This document shows, piece after piece, positions 55,852 through 63,713 of a stretch of DNA of 63,713 nt (positions are counted from its first letter, which is position 1; the number at the start of each line of letters is the position of its first letter). The notes under the pieces are model-generated. The model saw nothing but the letters and a program-made list of their open reading frames with translations. It was not told where the DNA came from and ran no database searches. The position numbers and the translations under genes are program-made. This stretch comes from an uncultured Clostridiaceae bacterium (GTDB lineage Bacteria; Bacillota; Clostridia; TANB77; CAG-508), in assembly GCA_947647275.1 (NCBI GenBank), contig CANSJQ010000008.1, positions 1 through 63,713 of the forward strand, written 5' to 3'.

Positions 55852-55876
55852 AAAGTTCCCAATGGGAACTTTTTTA
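55851..55876. terminator. bidirectional terminator
   Basis: The palindrome AAAAAGTTCCC-AAT-GGGAACTTTTT sits between convergent genes and overlaps the minC stop. Confidence 0.9.
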
Positions 55877-56494
55877 TTCTAATATTATTTCTTCATTTTC
55901 GCCTACATATGCATATCTTTTTCTGCCTTCGCTTTCTTCTTCTGAGTTTTGTTTCTCTTTTATTATGTTTGCTATACGTATTTGTGGGCAATCTATTCTA
56001 TTTGCTGCTATTATTGCTTTTTTGTTTCCTTTTGCTCCTGCATGTGCTAAACCTCTTAGGTTTCCTAATATAACTATATTTTCTTCCGCTATTACTTCTG
56101 ATCCACCATTTACATCTCCTAATATTACAAGGCTTCCTTCATATTCTATTCTTTGGCCAGAACGTAATGATCCTTTATGAAATTTTGTTGTCGAATCTTC
56201 TATTTCTTTATCAAATGCTTTTTTTATTCCATGTAAACCAAGTGTTTTTGGGGTTTCAAATTCTATTTTTACATCTATTTGATTTTGTACTAATTCTTGT
56301 ATTTCATCCATTTCTACTATTTTTAGCGTCTTACCTACTACTTCTATTGGTGTTTTCTCTTCTTTGTATAGCTTTTTTAGCTCAGTCAATTTTTCTTTTA
56401 AATCTTCTAATACTTCTTCATGTGTCGCTGTTTCTTTTATTTTTATTATGATTTTGTCTTTTTTTAAATTTATAAATATATTTGATTTTTTCAT
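55874..56494 (-). CDS. minC: septum site-determining protein MinC
   Basis: A 206-residue inhibitor of FtsZ polymerisation. The N-terminal domain (1-95) is divergent. The C-terminal beta-helix (about 105-200) is clear: LRSGQRIEYEGSLVILGDVNGGSEVIAEENIVILGNLRGLAHAGA in sequence order, with the family RSGQ and G-D-V-N-G-G motifs. It follows the class B PBP gene of the shape cluster on the same strand. MinD is not in the window, although minD usually follows minC. AAAAGGAG site. Confidence 0.93.
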   Translation of the reverse strand: MKKSNIFINLKKDKIIIKIKETATHEEVLEDLKEKLTELKKLYKEEKTPIEVVGKTLKIVEMDEIQELVQNQIDVKIEFETPKTLGLHGIKKAFDKEIEDSTTKFHKGSLRSGQRIEYEGSLVILGDVNGGSEVIAEENIVILGNLRGLAHAGAKGNKKAIIAANRIDCPQIRIANIIKEKQNSEEESEGRKRYAYVGENEEIILE

Positions 56495-56557
56495 TCTTAA
56501 TCTCCTTTTCTATTTTGACTACTTTTTTCTATATTATTGGATATTTATAATGCTATC

Positions 56558-58660
56558 TTAGTTTTGTATTTGAACTGTTGGTTTGGCATCCATGTTTTCA
56601 GTTACTTTGTTTGCATTCATTCCAAAATACTCTGCTATTATATCTCTTGCTGTTTCTGAATTGTAACCTCCACTTCCTCCATTTTCTACCATTACTACTA
56701 CTGCTATTTCTGGATCATCAAATGGTGCAAAACCTACAAACCATCCATTTGTTTTTCCTTTTACTCCTGTTTGGGCTGAACCTGTTTTTCCTCCTACCTC
56801 TATATTAAAATTTTTAAAGTATGAATATGCTGTTCCGCCAGATTCACTTGTAACTCCTCTCATCCCTTCTTTTATTGCTAATAAGTTATTAGGATTAAAG
56901 TCTAACTCTGTTGTTTGTTTATTTTCTATTCCTAAACGTTCTTTTATAAAATTATTTAGTTCTTCTTTTGAAATACTCTTTCCATTTATATCTAGTATAT
57001 CTTTTATTATAGTTACATCTATATCATTTCCGCCATTTGCTATTATACTTATATATTTGGCCATTTCTATTAGCGTAAAACTATTATCATGTTGTCCAAT
57101 TGCTGCTTGAAGTGTGTTTCCACCTGTAAATACTGTATTTCGTGCTTTTGATGTTTCTTTACTTGAAACTATTCCTTCTACTTCTCCTAAAAGTTCTATT
57201 CCCGTTTTGCTTCCAAGTCCTAATGATCGTGCATATCTTGATAATGTATCTATTCCTATTCTATTTCCTAATTCATAAAAGAAATAGTTACATGAATGTT
57301 TTATTGCATCTGTTACATTTAAATATCCATGTCCTCTTCCATAGGAATTATATATCCAACATTTTGGTTGATAATCTTTTGTATATTTATATATTCCAAC
57401 ATCATTTATTTTTTCTGTTGTTGATACTGCACCAGTTTCTAGTGCCGCTAGAGCTGTTACCATTTTAAAGGTAGAACCTGGTGCATATACAGATGATATC
57501 GCTCTATTTAGGAAAGGGTGATTTGCTTCTTCTGATACATATTCACTATATTTTTGATTGCTTATACCGTCTACAAATAATTGGGGTTCGAAGTCTGGAT
57601 AACTTACCATTGATAAAACTTCTCCTGTTTTTACATTCATTACTACTGCAGTTGCTGCATCTGCTGCATATGGAGTACCAAATCCACCACTTCTTATTTT
57701 TTCTATATTTGCTTTTAATGCTTTTTGTGTTACTTCTTGTAAGTTTGCATCTATTGTAAGAACTACACTATTTCCTGCAATTGCTTCTTCTACTGTTCCT
57801 TCCCCTGTTATTGTGCCTTCAACGTCCATATCAATTTGTTTTATCCCATTTTTACCTTTTAAATATGGCTCAAATATATATTCTATACCCGTTTTTCCTA
57901 TTCTATCATTCATGTCATAATTTTGGTTTTCTTTTAACTCATTTTCGTCAATTCTACCAACATAACCTAATATGTGTGATGCAAGATTCCCTGATGGATA
58001 ACTTCTTACAGCTCCTGTTTGAATTGTAAGTCCTGGAAATTTATCATTTTGCTCATTAAATATTGCTACACTTTCTGTACTTATACTACTTGCTAACTCA
58101 ACATTTTTTGTACTACTATATCCGTCTTTTGAAATTGTATATCTCATTGACATTATTTTTCTTGTATCTACAATATTATCTGATTCTATTTTGTATTTTT
58201 CTTTTAATATGTAAAAGCATTCTTCTGCATTTTTTTGTTCTTCTATATTGTTTTGTTTTTTCCACCTTTTTGCAGCTTCTTCACTTATTGTAAATTCAAA
58301 TGGTTCTATTTTTATTGGCAGATCATCTCTATATGAATCTTCATTACTCTCTAATACCTTTACAATATTTAGTAATGAATTATTTAAAGTTTTATCATCT
58401 ATTTTTGTCTTGTACAATTTCAATATATGCCCTGATTTAGTAGTCGCCAATTTATTACCTGATTGATCTAGTATATCTCCACGTGCTGCTTGTAAGGTGC
58501 TCTCTCTTGAAAGCCTTGTATTTGATTGTTCTCTATAATCTACTCCTTTAATTATTTGAAGGTTAAACAATTGAATAATTAATATTATCCCTATTACATA
58601 TACTAATGCTGATATAATATTATATCTTAATTTATCTTTTTCAGTTCTAGTTCTATTCAA
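56558..58660 (-). CDS. mrdA: elongation-type class B penicillin-binding protein (PBP2/MrdA)
   Basis: A 700-residue transpeptidase of the rod complex. Features: one membrane segment near the N-terminus, the pedestal domain with a large insert (about 90-200), SxxK in YAPGSTFKMVTALAAL (about 400), SCN in KHSCNYFFYELG, and KTGSAQTG (about 635) followed by the conserved GWFVGFAPFDDPEIAVVV. It belongs to the mreB-mreC-mreD cluster. The frame is open to a TTG at 58678, but GGAGGTG supports the TTG at 58660. Confidence 0.93.
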   Translation of the reverse strand: MNRTRTEKDKLRYNIISALVYVIGIILIIQLFNLQIIKGVDYREQSNTRLSRESTLQAARGDILDQSGNKLATTKSGHILKLYKTKIDDKTLNNSLLNIVKVLESNEDSYRDDLPIKIEPFEFTISEEAAKRWKKQNNIEEQKNAEECFYILKEKYKIESDNIVDTRKIMSMRYTISKDGYSSTKNVELASSISTESVAIFNEQNDKFPGLTIQTGAVRSYPSGNLASHILGYVGRIDENELKENQNYDMNDRIGKTGIEYIFEPYLKGKNGIKQIDMDVEGTITGEGTVEEAIAGNSVVLTIDANLQEVTQKALKANIEKIRSGGFGTPYAADAATAVVMNVKTGEVLSMVSYPDFEPQLFVDGISNQKYSEYVSEEANHPFLNRAISSVYAPGSTFKMVTALAALETGAVSTTEKINDVGIYKYTKDYQPKCWIYNSYGRGHGYLNVTDAIKHSCNYFFYELGNRIGIDTLSRYARSLGLGSKTGIELLGEVEGIVSSKETSKARNTVFTGGNTLQAAIGQHDNSFTLIEMAKYISIIANGGNDIDVTIIKDILDINGKSISKEELNNFIKERLGIENKQTTELDFNPNNLLAIKEGMRGVTSESGGTAYSYFKNFNIEVGGKTGSAQTGVKGKTNGWFVGFAPFDDPEIAVVVMVENGGSGGYNSETARDIIAEYFGMNANKVTENMDAKPTVQIQN

Positions 58661-58801
58661 TTTTTCTTTCACCTCCAAAATTTAATATTTACTGTTTATT
58701 TAAATAATTTCTTCAAATATTGGATAAATAATATCCCTCCATATAATTAACCTATGTTATTCTTTGAAAAAACAGGTCGCTGTGCACTCTAACCTATACA
58801 A

Positions 58802-59335
58802 TTAAAAATATCTAGTTAAAATCTTTTGTCCTTTATATATATCTTCTATTTTATACCCTATAATTTGTATAAATGGATATAAAATTACTGTTAAAATTGC
58901 ATTATACAATACTTCTATCAATATAATTCTTATAAAGCTTAAAATCTCTATATTTGTATTTAACATTATTATACTGAATACATAACTTCCTATTTCAAAT
59001 ATAAATGTACTTCCTATTACCATAAGCATAATTGTAATTTTACTATCTTTTGAAAAATTTTTTTCAAAATATCCACCTAGAATTGCAACTACTGTTAGCA
59101 TAATTGTATTTATCTCTATAGTTTTACCTATTACTATATCTAAAAATAAACCAAAAATTAATCCAAATACTATACCATATTTCATTCCTACAAATAAACT
59201 TATAAATAACACTAAAATTATAAATAAATTTGGTTTTACTCCAGCTATTGTAAACCAACTAAAAAAGTTGGCCTGTAAGAAATATATAATTAAAAAAGTT
59301 AATATTAGACCTATTATTGTTATTGTTTTTTTCAT
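58802..59335 (-). CDS. mreD: rod shape-determining protein MreD
   Basis: A 177-residue hydrophobic protein with five to six membrane helices and the MreD pattern (LILTFLIIYFLQANFFSWFT at the start; IKPNLFIILVLFISLFVG-type segment; YGIVFGLIFGLFLDIVIG in the middle). It works with MreC and the elongation PBP. It lies between mreC and mrdA on the same strand, the usual order. AGGAAG precedes the ATG. Confidence 0.9.
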   Translation of the reverse strand: MKKTITIIGLILTFLIIYFLQANFFSWFTIAGVKPNLFIILVLFISLFVGMKYGIVFGLIFGLFLDIVIGKTIEINTIMLTVVAILGGYFEKNFSKDSKITIMLMVIGSTFIFEIGSYVFSIIMLNTNIEILSFIRIILIEVLYNAILTVILYPFIQIIGYKIEDIYKGQKILTRYF

Positions 59336-59464
59336 TCTTAGCTTCCTTTTTGTTCTCTACTTTTTTTCTATTTAGGGTAATTCCTGATCTATCAAAATTA
59401 TTTTTGTTTTTGGCTTATGACTATTATATAGCTTATTTCTTATTAGAAATCATCGCCTCTACTA

Positions 59465-60280
59465 CTATTGTGTTATTACTAATACTGTTTCTATTTTTGA
59501 GAAGTCTACAGCTGTTTTTATGTGAGCATATCTGTCTACTATATTTTTTGTATTTACTACTTTTGTTACTGTTCCTACTATTACTCCCTTTGGATATACT
59601 CCTCCTAATCCTGATGTTTCTATAGTATCTCCTTCTATTATGCTTGCCTCTGTTGGAATATATGTTGCTGTTAATCTATTATTTGCTTCTAGTGTTCCTC
59701 TTGCTATTATTGTATCTCTTGAGGCTGTTAATGTACAACTTATACTACTTGAGGTATCTACTATTGTTTGTACTTTTGCTGTATTTGATGTTACTGATAT
59801 TATTTGACCTACTAGACCTTTGTCTGATATTACTGCCATTCCTGCTTTTATTCCATCGTTTGATCCTACATTTATTACTATACAACTGTTATAATTACTT
59901 ATGTCTTTATTTATTACATATGCTGGAATAGTTGTATACTCTGTATATTTATCTTTTAAATTTACATATTCTTTTAATGTTTCGTTTTCTGATTTTATTA
60001 TTTCAAATTCTCTTAAGTCTTGTTCTAATTTGCTATTTTCTTGTTTTAAATTTTCATTTTCTTCTCTTAATTTGCTTACATCTGTGAAGAATTGATTATT
60101 TCCTGATATCCAGTTTTTTAAATAGGTTAGACCATTTTGAACTGGCATTACAAAAAAGTTTGCAAAGCTTTGTACATATGATAGATTATCTATTTTTATA
60201 TTTGACATTATTACTATAACTATAAGTATAATTACTGATATTACTATTCCAACAATTTGCTTTTTCTTTTTGTTATACAT
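59465..60280 (-). CDS. mreC: rod shape-determining protein MreC
   Basis: A 271-residue bitopic protein with one membrane segment (about 9-27), a coiled coil (about 65-110: LREENENLKQENSKLEQDLR) and a beta-rich periplasmic-type domain with conserved AGMAVISDKGLVGQIISVTS and IEGDTIETSGLGGVYPKGV. It forms the extracellular scaffold that activates the PBP of the elongasome. GGGAGG site. The order mreB-mreC-mreD-mrdA-minC is standard for Firmicutes. Confidence 0.95.
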   Translation of the reverse strand: MYNKKKKQIVGIVISVIILIVIVIMSNIKIDNLSYVQSFANFFVMPVQNGLTYLKNWISGNNQFFTDVSKLREENENLKQENSKLEQDLREFEIIKSENETLKEYVNLKDKYTEYTTIPAYVINKDISNYNSCIVINVGSNDGIKAGMAVISDKGLVGQIISVTSNTAKVQTIVDTSSSISCTLTASRDTIIARGTLEANNRLTATYIPTEASIIEGDTIETSGLGGVYPKGVIVGTVTKVVNTKNIVDRYAHIKTAVDFSKIETVLVITQ

Positions 60281-60414
60281 TCTCTATCCTCCCAAAACTT
60301 GAAGAGTTTTCTACTCTTCATTATTCATTTTTCACTATTCACTCTATTGGGTATAATTTGGTATTCCTTTTAGATATAAGCCTCTACAATTTAATATATC
60401 TAAGCATTGTGTTT

Positions 60415-61446
60415 TTAACGTCTTCTTCTTGAATTTACTAGTACATTTTTTAGTCTTTCTAAATCTTCTATTGTTTTTTCTGTACCCTTTACAACACAAT
60501 CTAATGGAGTTTCTGCAATATATACTGGCATTCCTGTTTTATAACTTAGTAATTTATCTAAGTTTTGAATTAAAGCTCCTCCACCTGCTAATACTATTCC
60601 TTTTTCCATTATATCTGATGCTAATTCTGGTGGTGTCTTTTCTAGTGTCTGTTTAACACTTTCTATAATATCATTTATAGACTCTGATATTGCTTCCATA
60701 ACTTGTGAAGAAGTTATTTCCACATTTTGTGGAAGTCCTGTGGATAAATCTCTTCCCCTAATAGTCATTGGCATATCTGTCATTAGTGGTGTTGCACATC
60801 CTATTTGTATTTTTATTTCTTCTGCTGTTGTTTCTCCTATTGCCAAATTAAATTCCTTTTTTACATAGTTTGCTATATCTTCATCTAGTTCGTCGCCTGC
60901 GACTCTTAAAGATGTACTAACTACTATTCCACCTAATGAAATAACAGCTACCTCTGTTGTTCCTCCTCCTATATCTACTATAATACTACCACTTGGCTCT
61001 GCTACATCTAAGTTAGCACCTATTGCTGCTGCCATTGGCTCTTCTATTAAATATACTTCTCTTGCACCTGCTTGAAGTACACTTTCTTCTACTGCTCTTT
61101 CTTCTACTTCTGTTATTCCTGAAGGTACACCTACTACTACACGTGGTCTTACTACATTATACCTTTGGCATACTTTCGAAATTAAGTTTTTAAGCATTAA
61201 TTGTGTTGCTGTAAAATCTGCAATTACTCCATCTTTTAAAGGGCGTACTGCTCTTATATCTTCTGGGGTTCTACCTAACATCTCTTTTGCTTCATGACCT
61301 GTTGCTAATATATTTCCTGTTTTATTATCTATTGCTACAACAGATGGCTCTTTTAACACAATTCCTTTTCCCCTTAGTGTAACTAAAGTATTTGCTGTTC
61401 CTAAATCAATTCCAATATCTTTACTTTTTAATCCAAATAGTTTCAT
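60415..61446 (-). CDS. mreB: rod shape-determining actin-like protein MreB
   Basis: A 343-residue bacterial actin that guides peptidoglycan synthesis. Visible nucleotide-binding motifs are DIGIDLGTANTLV (phosphate 1), VDIGGGTTEVAVISLGG (phosphate 2) and GIVLAGGGALIQNLD (adenosine). The reading frame extends upstream to 61590, but the family start MKLFGLKSKDIGIDLG and the AAAGGAAA site fix it at 61446. It lies just downstream of radC in the leftward block. Confidence 0.97.
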   Translation of the reverse strand: MKLFGLKSKDIGIDLGTANTLVTLRGKGIVLKEPSVVAIDNKTGNILATGHEAKEMLGRTPEDIRAVRPLKDGVIADFTATQLMLKNLISKVCQRYNVVRPRVVVGVPSGITEVEERAVEESVLQAGAREVYLIEEPMAAAIGANLDVAEPSGSIIVDIGGGTTEVAVISLGGIVVSTSLRVAGDELDEDIANYVKKEFNLAIGETTAEEIKIQIGCATPLMTDMPMTIRGRDLSTGLPQNVEITSSQVMEAISESINDIIESVKQTLEKTPPELASDIMEKGIVLAGGGALIQNLDKLLSYKTGMPVYIAETPLDCVVKGTEKTIEDLERLKNVLVNSRRRR

Positions 61447-61615
61447 AATAATTTTCCTTTCTTTTTGTATAAAGTGACAGGTATAGCTAAAATAATTTCT
61501 ATGATGTATTCTCTTATATAATATCCCTATATTTTTATAATATAAAATGAGGCATGTCAATTTCTTTATATATTTAAGAATTTTAATCATACCTCTTTTG
61601 TTTCATCTTTTTAAT

Positions 61616-62314
61616 TTATACTTCATGAATTTTAGATAATATACTTTCAAATGTACCATCTCCAATAATAATATGATCTATTAATTGAATTCCAAATAGT
61701 TGTGCACATTTTTGTACCCTTTTCGTCATTTCTATATCTGACAAGCTTGCTCTTTCATCACCACTTGGATGATTGTGTACAATTATAATTTTAGGCATTT
61801 CCATTCTTATTGCTTCTTTTAGAATATCCTTTGGCTCTATACATATTTTTGAAGTTGCACCAATTGCAATATCTATTATTCTTTGAACTGTATTTTTAGT
61901 ATTTAATATTATAACTTTTAGTATCTCTCTTTTTTCATACCTTAGTTCTTCCATAAGTAAGTTAGCAACATCTTTTGGCTGTTTTATAACTACTTTTTTT
62001 GTGTTTATTGGTCTTGCTATTCTTTTTGCTATTTCACATACCGCCTTTAATTCTATTGCTTTTACTCTTCCAATTCCTTTTATTTTGGTTAATTCTTCTA
62101 TTGTAGTTTGCTCCAAAAACCTTAAACTATTACTTTTATTTTCAGTATTTAAATTAAGTATTTTTTGTGCTATATCAATTGCTGTTTCATCTTTTGTTCC
62201 TGTTTTTATTATTATTGCTAATAATTCTGAATTTGATAGAGCTTTTTCTCCATACATTTCCATTTTTTCATAGGGTCTTTCTGATAATGGCAAATCATTT
62301 AATTTTATTGACAT
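61616..62314 (-). CDS. radC: RadC/JAB-domain protein
   Basis: A 232-residue RadC with an N-terminal helix-hairpin-helix region (LPLSERPYEKMEMYGEKALS start; IKGIGRVKAIELKAV near 75-90) and a C-terminal JAB/MPN metallopeptidase-like domain with HNHPSGDERASLSDIEMTKR (about 172-191). Despite its name, a role in repair is not established for the family. It commonly precedes mreB in Firmicutes, as here. AAAGGATG precedes the ATG. Confidence 0.95.
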   Translation of the reverse strand: MSIKLNDLPLSERPYEKMEMYGEKALSNSELLAIIIKTGTKDETAIDIAQKILNLNTENKSNSLRFLEQTTIEELTKIKGIGRVKAIELKAVCEIAKRIARPINTKKVVIKQPKDVANLLMEELRYEKREILKVIILNTKNTVQRIIDIAIGATSKICIEPKDILKEAIRMEMPKIIIVHNHPSGDERASLSDIEMTKRVQKCAQLFGIQLIDHIIIGDGTFESILSKIHEV

Positions 62315-62421
62315 GATACATCCTTTCCATAAGCCCCTATTTTATAATTATATACTTTTTTATAAAAGTTACTTTTTGAGTGACTATATGTTTTCCCATA
62401 CAAATGGGTACTACTCGCCCC

Positions 62422-62679
62422 CTACACTTTTCTATAAATCAAAATTGATATTATAAGTCCTATTATGCTAGCAATATTTATTTTAAACATTAATCCAAAT
62501 GTTATTTGAACAATGTTTAAGTTAAGTGATATTGGTGTTTCAAGCCCAAAACTTTGACCATATGATAACCACCATAAAAAATCAACTTGTCCAGCAAGTT
62601 CCCCTAACAAGCCACCTATTACTAAACCTGATAATATAAATAATATTAATATCCAAATATTTTTATCTCTTGTTGCCAC
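62422..62679 (-). CDS. DUF4321-type small membrane protein
   Basis: An 85-residue protein with two membrane helices (about 9-28 and 60-83) and a loop containing FLWWLSYGQSFGLETPISLNLN. It resembles the DUF4321 family often found beside maf, radC and mreB in clostridia. GTG start behind AGAGGA. The function of the family is unknown. Its position upstream of radC on the same strand suggests a shared transcript. Confidence 0.75.
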   Translation of the reverse strand: MATRDKNIWILILFILSGLVIGGLLGELAGQVDFLWWLSYGQSFGLETPISLNLNIVQITFGLMFKINIASIIGLIISILIYRKV

Positions 62680-62908
62680 TTTTTATTCCTCTCTTTCGTG
62701 TTTTAAATATTATGCACCTATTATATATGCATTTTTAATTTTTTTCAAGTTATAATTAAAAAAAGATTTATTATTATAAAAATAAACAGGACTATTGACA
62801 ATTTATAAAAACTTAGCATATACTACATTAATATTACCAAAAATTGTTCATTTATTTTTATACTAAAACATGCTATAATTAATATATAAGCTATTAGGAG
62901 GATTTACA

Positions 62909-63532
62909 ATGCGTTTTGAAAAATTAAATGATAACAAAATAAGAATTACTCTTACAAATAAGGATTTAGAAAAAAAGAATATAGATTTTCATTCTTTTAT
63001 GTCTAACCCAATAGAATCTCAAGATTTGTTTTTTGATATGCTTGATGAGGCTGAAGAGAAAATTGGATTTATTACTAAGGATTATCAATTAAGATTAGAA
63101 GCTATACAAATTGCTGGTGGTGACTTTATTTTAACTATTACGCGAAGTTTACCTGAAAATAAAAAGCTTCCAGAAAAGAAAAAAATACATATAAGAAGAA
63201 AAAAGTTAAATGATTTTAATAATACAAATGCTATATATTGTTTTAATAATTTTGAAGATTTTTGTGCTTTTTCTAACTTTATAAGTTTTAATAATATAAC
63301 TTACACAAATATAGCTAAGAGCTTATCTTTATATGAGTATAGCAATAATTATTATTTATGCATTTCTAAAATCAACTTAAATTGTCCTAATATAAAACAA
63401 TTATTTTCTTCAATTACTGAGTTTGCAACCTATGTTAGAAATAGCGATTTATTTAAACTTAAATTAGTTGAAAACGGAAAATTAATTATGAAAAATAATG
63501 CACTTAAAACAGCTATACAATATTTTAAATAA
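62909..63532 (+). CDS. mecA: MecA-type adaptor of ClpC
   Basis: A 207-residue MecA/YpbH adaptor. The N-terminus MRFEKLNDNKIRITLTNKDL is the family signature for substrate binding, and the C-terminal half (about 100-200) has the alpha/beta ClpC-binding fold (YCFNNFEDFCAFSNFI). It delivers regulators to ClpCP for degradation. TAGGAGG site. It stands alone and converges on a dockerin-like gene at the window edge. Confidence 0.92.
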   Translation: MRFEKLNDNKIRITLTNKDLEKKNIDFHSFMSNPIESQDLFFDMLDEAEEKIGFITKDYQLRLEAIQIAGGDFILTITRSLPENKKLPEKKKIHIRRKKLNDFNNTNAIYCFNNFEDFCAFSNFISFNNITYTNIAKSLSLYEYSNNYYLCISKINLNCPNIKQLFSSITEFATYVRNSDLFKLKLVENGKLIMKNNALKTAIQYFK

Positions 63533-63574
63533 AAATATCACAATTAGGGATTGTTCCTAATTGTGACATTTTTA
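63531..63574. terminator. bidirectional terminator
   Basis: TCACAATTAGG and CCTAATTGTGA form an 11-bp stem flanked by A and T tracts between convergent genes. Confidence 0.85.
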
Positions 63575-63576
63575 TT

Positions 63577-63713
63577 TTATAAATTTATTTTTCTTAACAC
63601 TGCTTGATTTATCATTGATAAGTCTGTTGTTGTTAGATTTCCATTAAAGTCTGTATCCGCTGCCTTAGCTTTTATTCCTGTTAATTCTATTTTGTGTAGA
63701 ATCTGTTGATTTA
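63577..63713 (-). CDS. C-terminal end of a dockerin-like protein (partial)
   Basis: Only the last 44 codons are in the window. They contain ADTDFNGNLTTTDLSMINQA, which fits the calcium-binding half of a type I dockerin (D-x-D-x-N-G, then hydrophobic, then D). The gene continues beyond the right edge, so the rest of the protein is unknown. In this window it joins the other large surface proteins. Confidence 0.6.
   Translation of the reverse strand, partial: NQQILHKIELTGIKAKAADTDFNGNLTTTDLSMINQAVLRKINL

Noticed and set aside
61447..61590. 48-residue N-terminal extension of MreB
   Set aside because: No ribosome site, and the family start and a good site are at 61446.

Overview
The window comes from a very AT-rich, Gram-positive, spore-former-type clostridium, probably an uncultured Clostridia lineage. 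The support is a complete Spo0A, a CwlD-type amidase, SpoVD-type penicillin-binding proteins, an mraZ-rsmH-ftsL-PBP cluster, an mreB-mreC-mreD-mrdA-minC cluster, MecA, and TGA used as an ordinary stop. The species cannot be named from the sequence.

Layout. Positions 1-6868 are a compact integrative mobilizable element bounded by a 55-bp direct repeat of the 3' half of a tRNA-Leu. It carries an integrase, an excisionase-like protein, two Xre-type repressors, a MobV relaxase and a gene-free 0.85-kb stretch packed with hairpins. Positions 7-14 kb hold two coupled unknown genes, prs, an M23 peptidase, HU and a SpoVB/MurJ-type flippase. Positions 14-24 kb hold an orphan VirD4-like ATPase with a Replic_Relax-like partner, an S1 protein, mscL, spo0A, a YigZ protein and a compositionally foreign TPM/LemA operon. 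Positions 24-34 kb hold the division cluster, a sortase, rsmA and a second SpoVD-like PBP. Positions 35-44 kb hold tRNA-Glu, a dGTPase, a TagO/WecA-like transferase, a glycine-rich surface protein, cwlD, a ClpX-like ATPase and a GGDEF protein. Positions 44-54 kb encode two giant surface proteins. Positions 55-63.7 kb hold an Asn-rich gene pair, the minC-mrdA-mreDCB shape cluster, radC, mecA and the end of a dockerin-like gene.

The main discovery is a decoding anomaly. Four otherwise well-conserved genes (virD4-like, the ftsI/spoVD-position PBP, a glycine-rich surface protein and cwlD) are broken in the zero frame. All eight breaks are the same event: a zero-frame CGG codon after which the conserved protein resumes one base downstream at GGA or GGT (glycine). 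Removing only the C of each CGGN restores full-length proteins with intact Walker A, amidase GHG, and PBP KTG regions. By eye, CGG is otherwise almost absent as an in-frame codon in native genes here (three cases). It is used as ordinary arginine in the mobile element and the foreign-looking TPM operon. This fits a genome-wide +1 frameshift or quadruplet decoding at CGG better than random mutation.

Most genes serve the envelope: peptidoglycan polymerases and hydrolases, rod shape, division control, teichoic-acid-type lipid carrier chemistry and large surface proteins. The CGG recoding falls on several of these.
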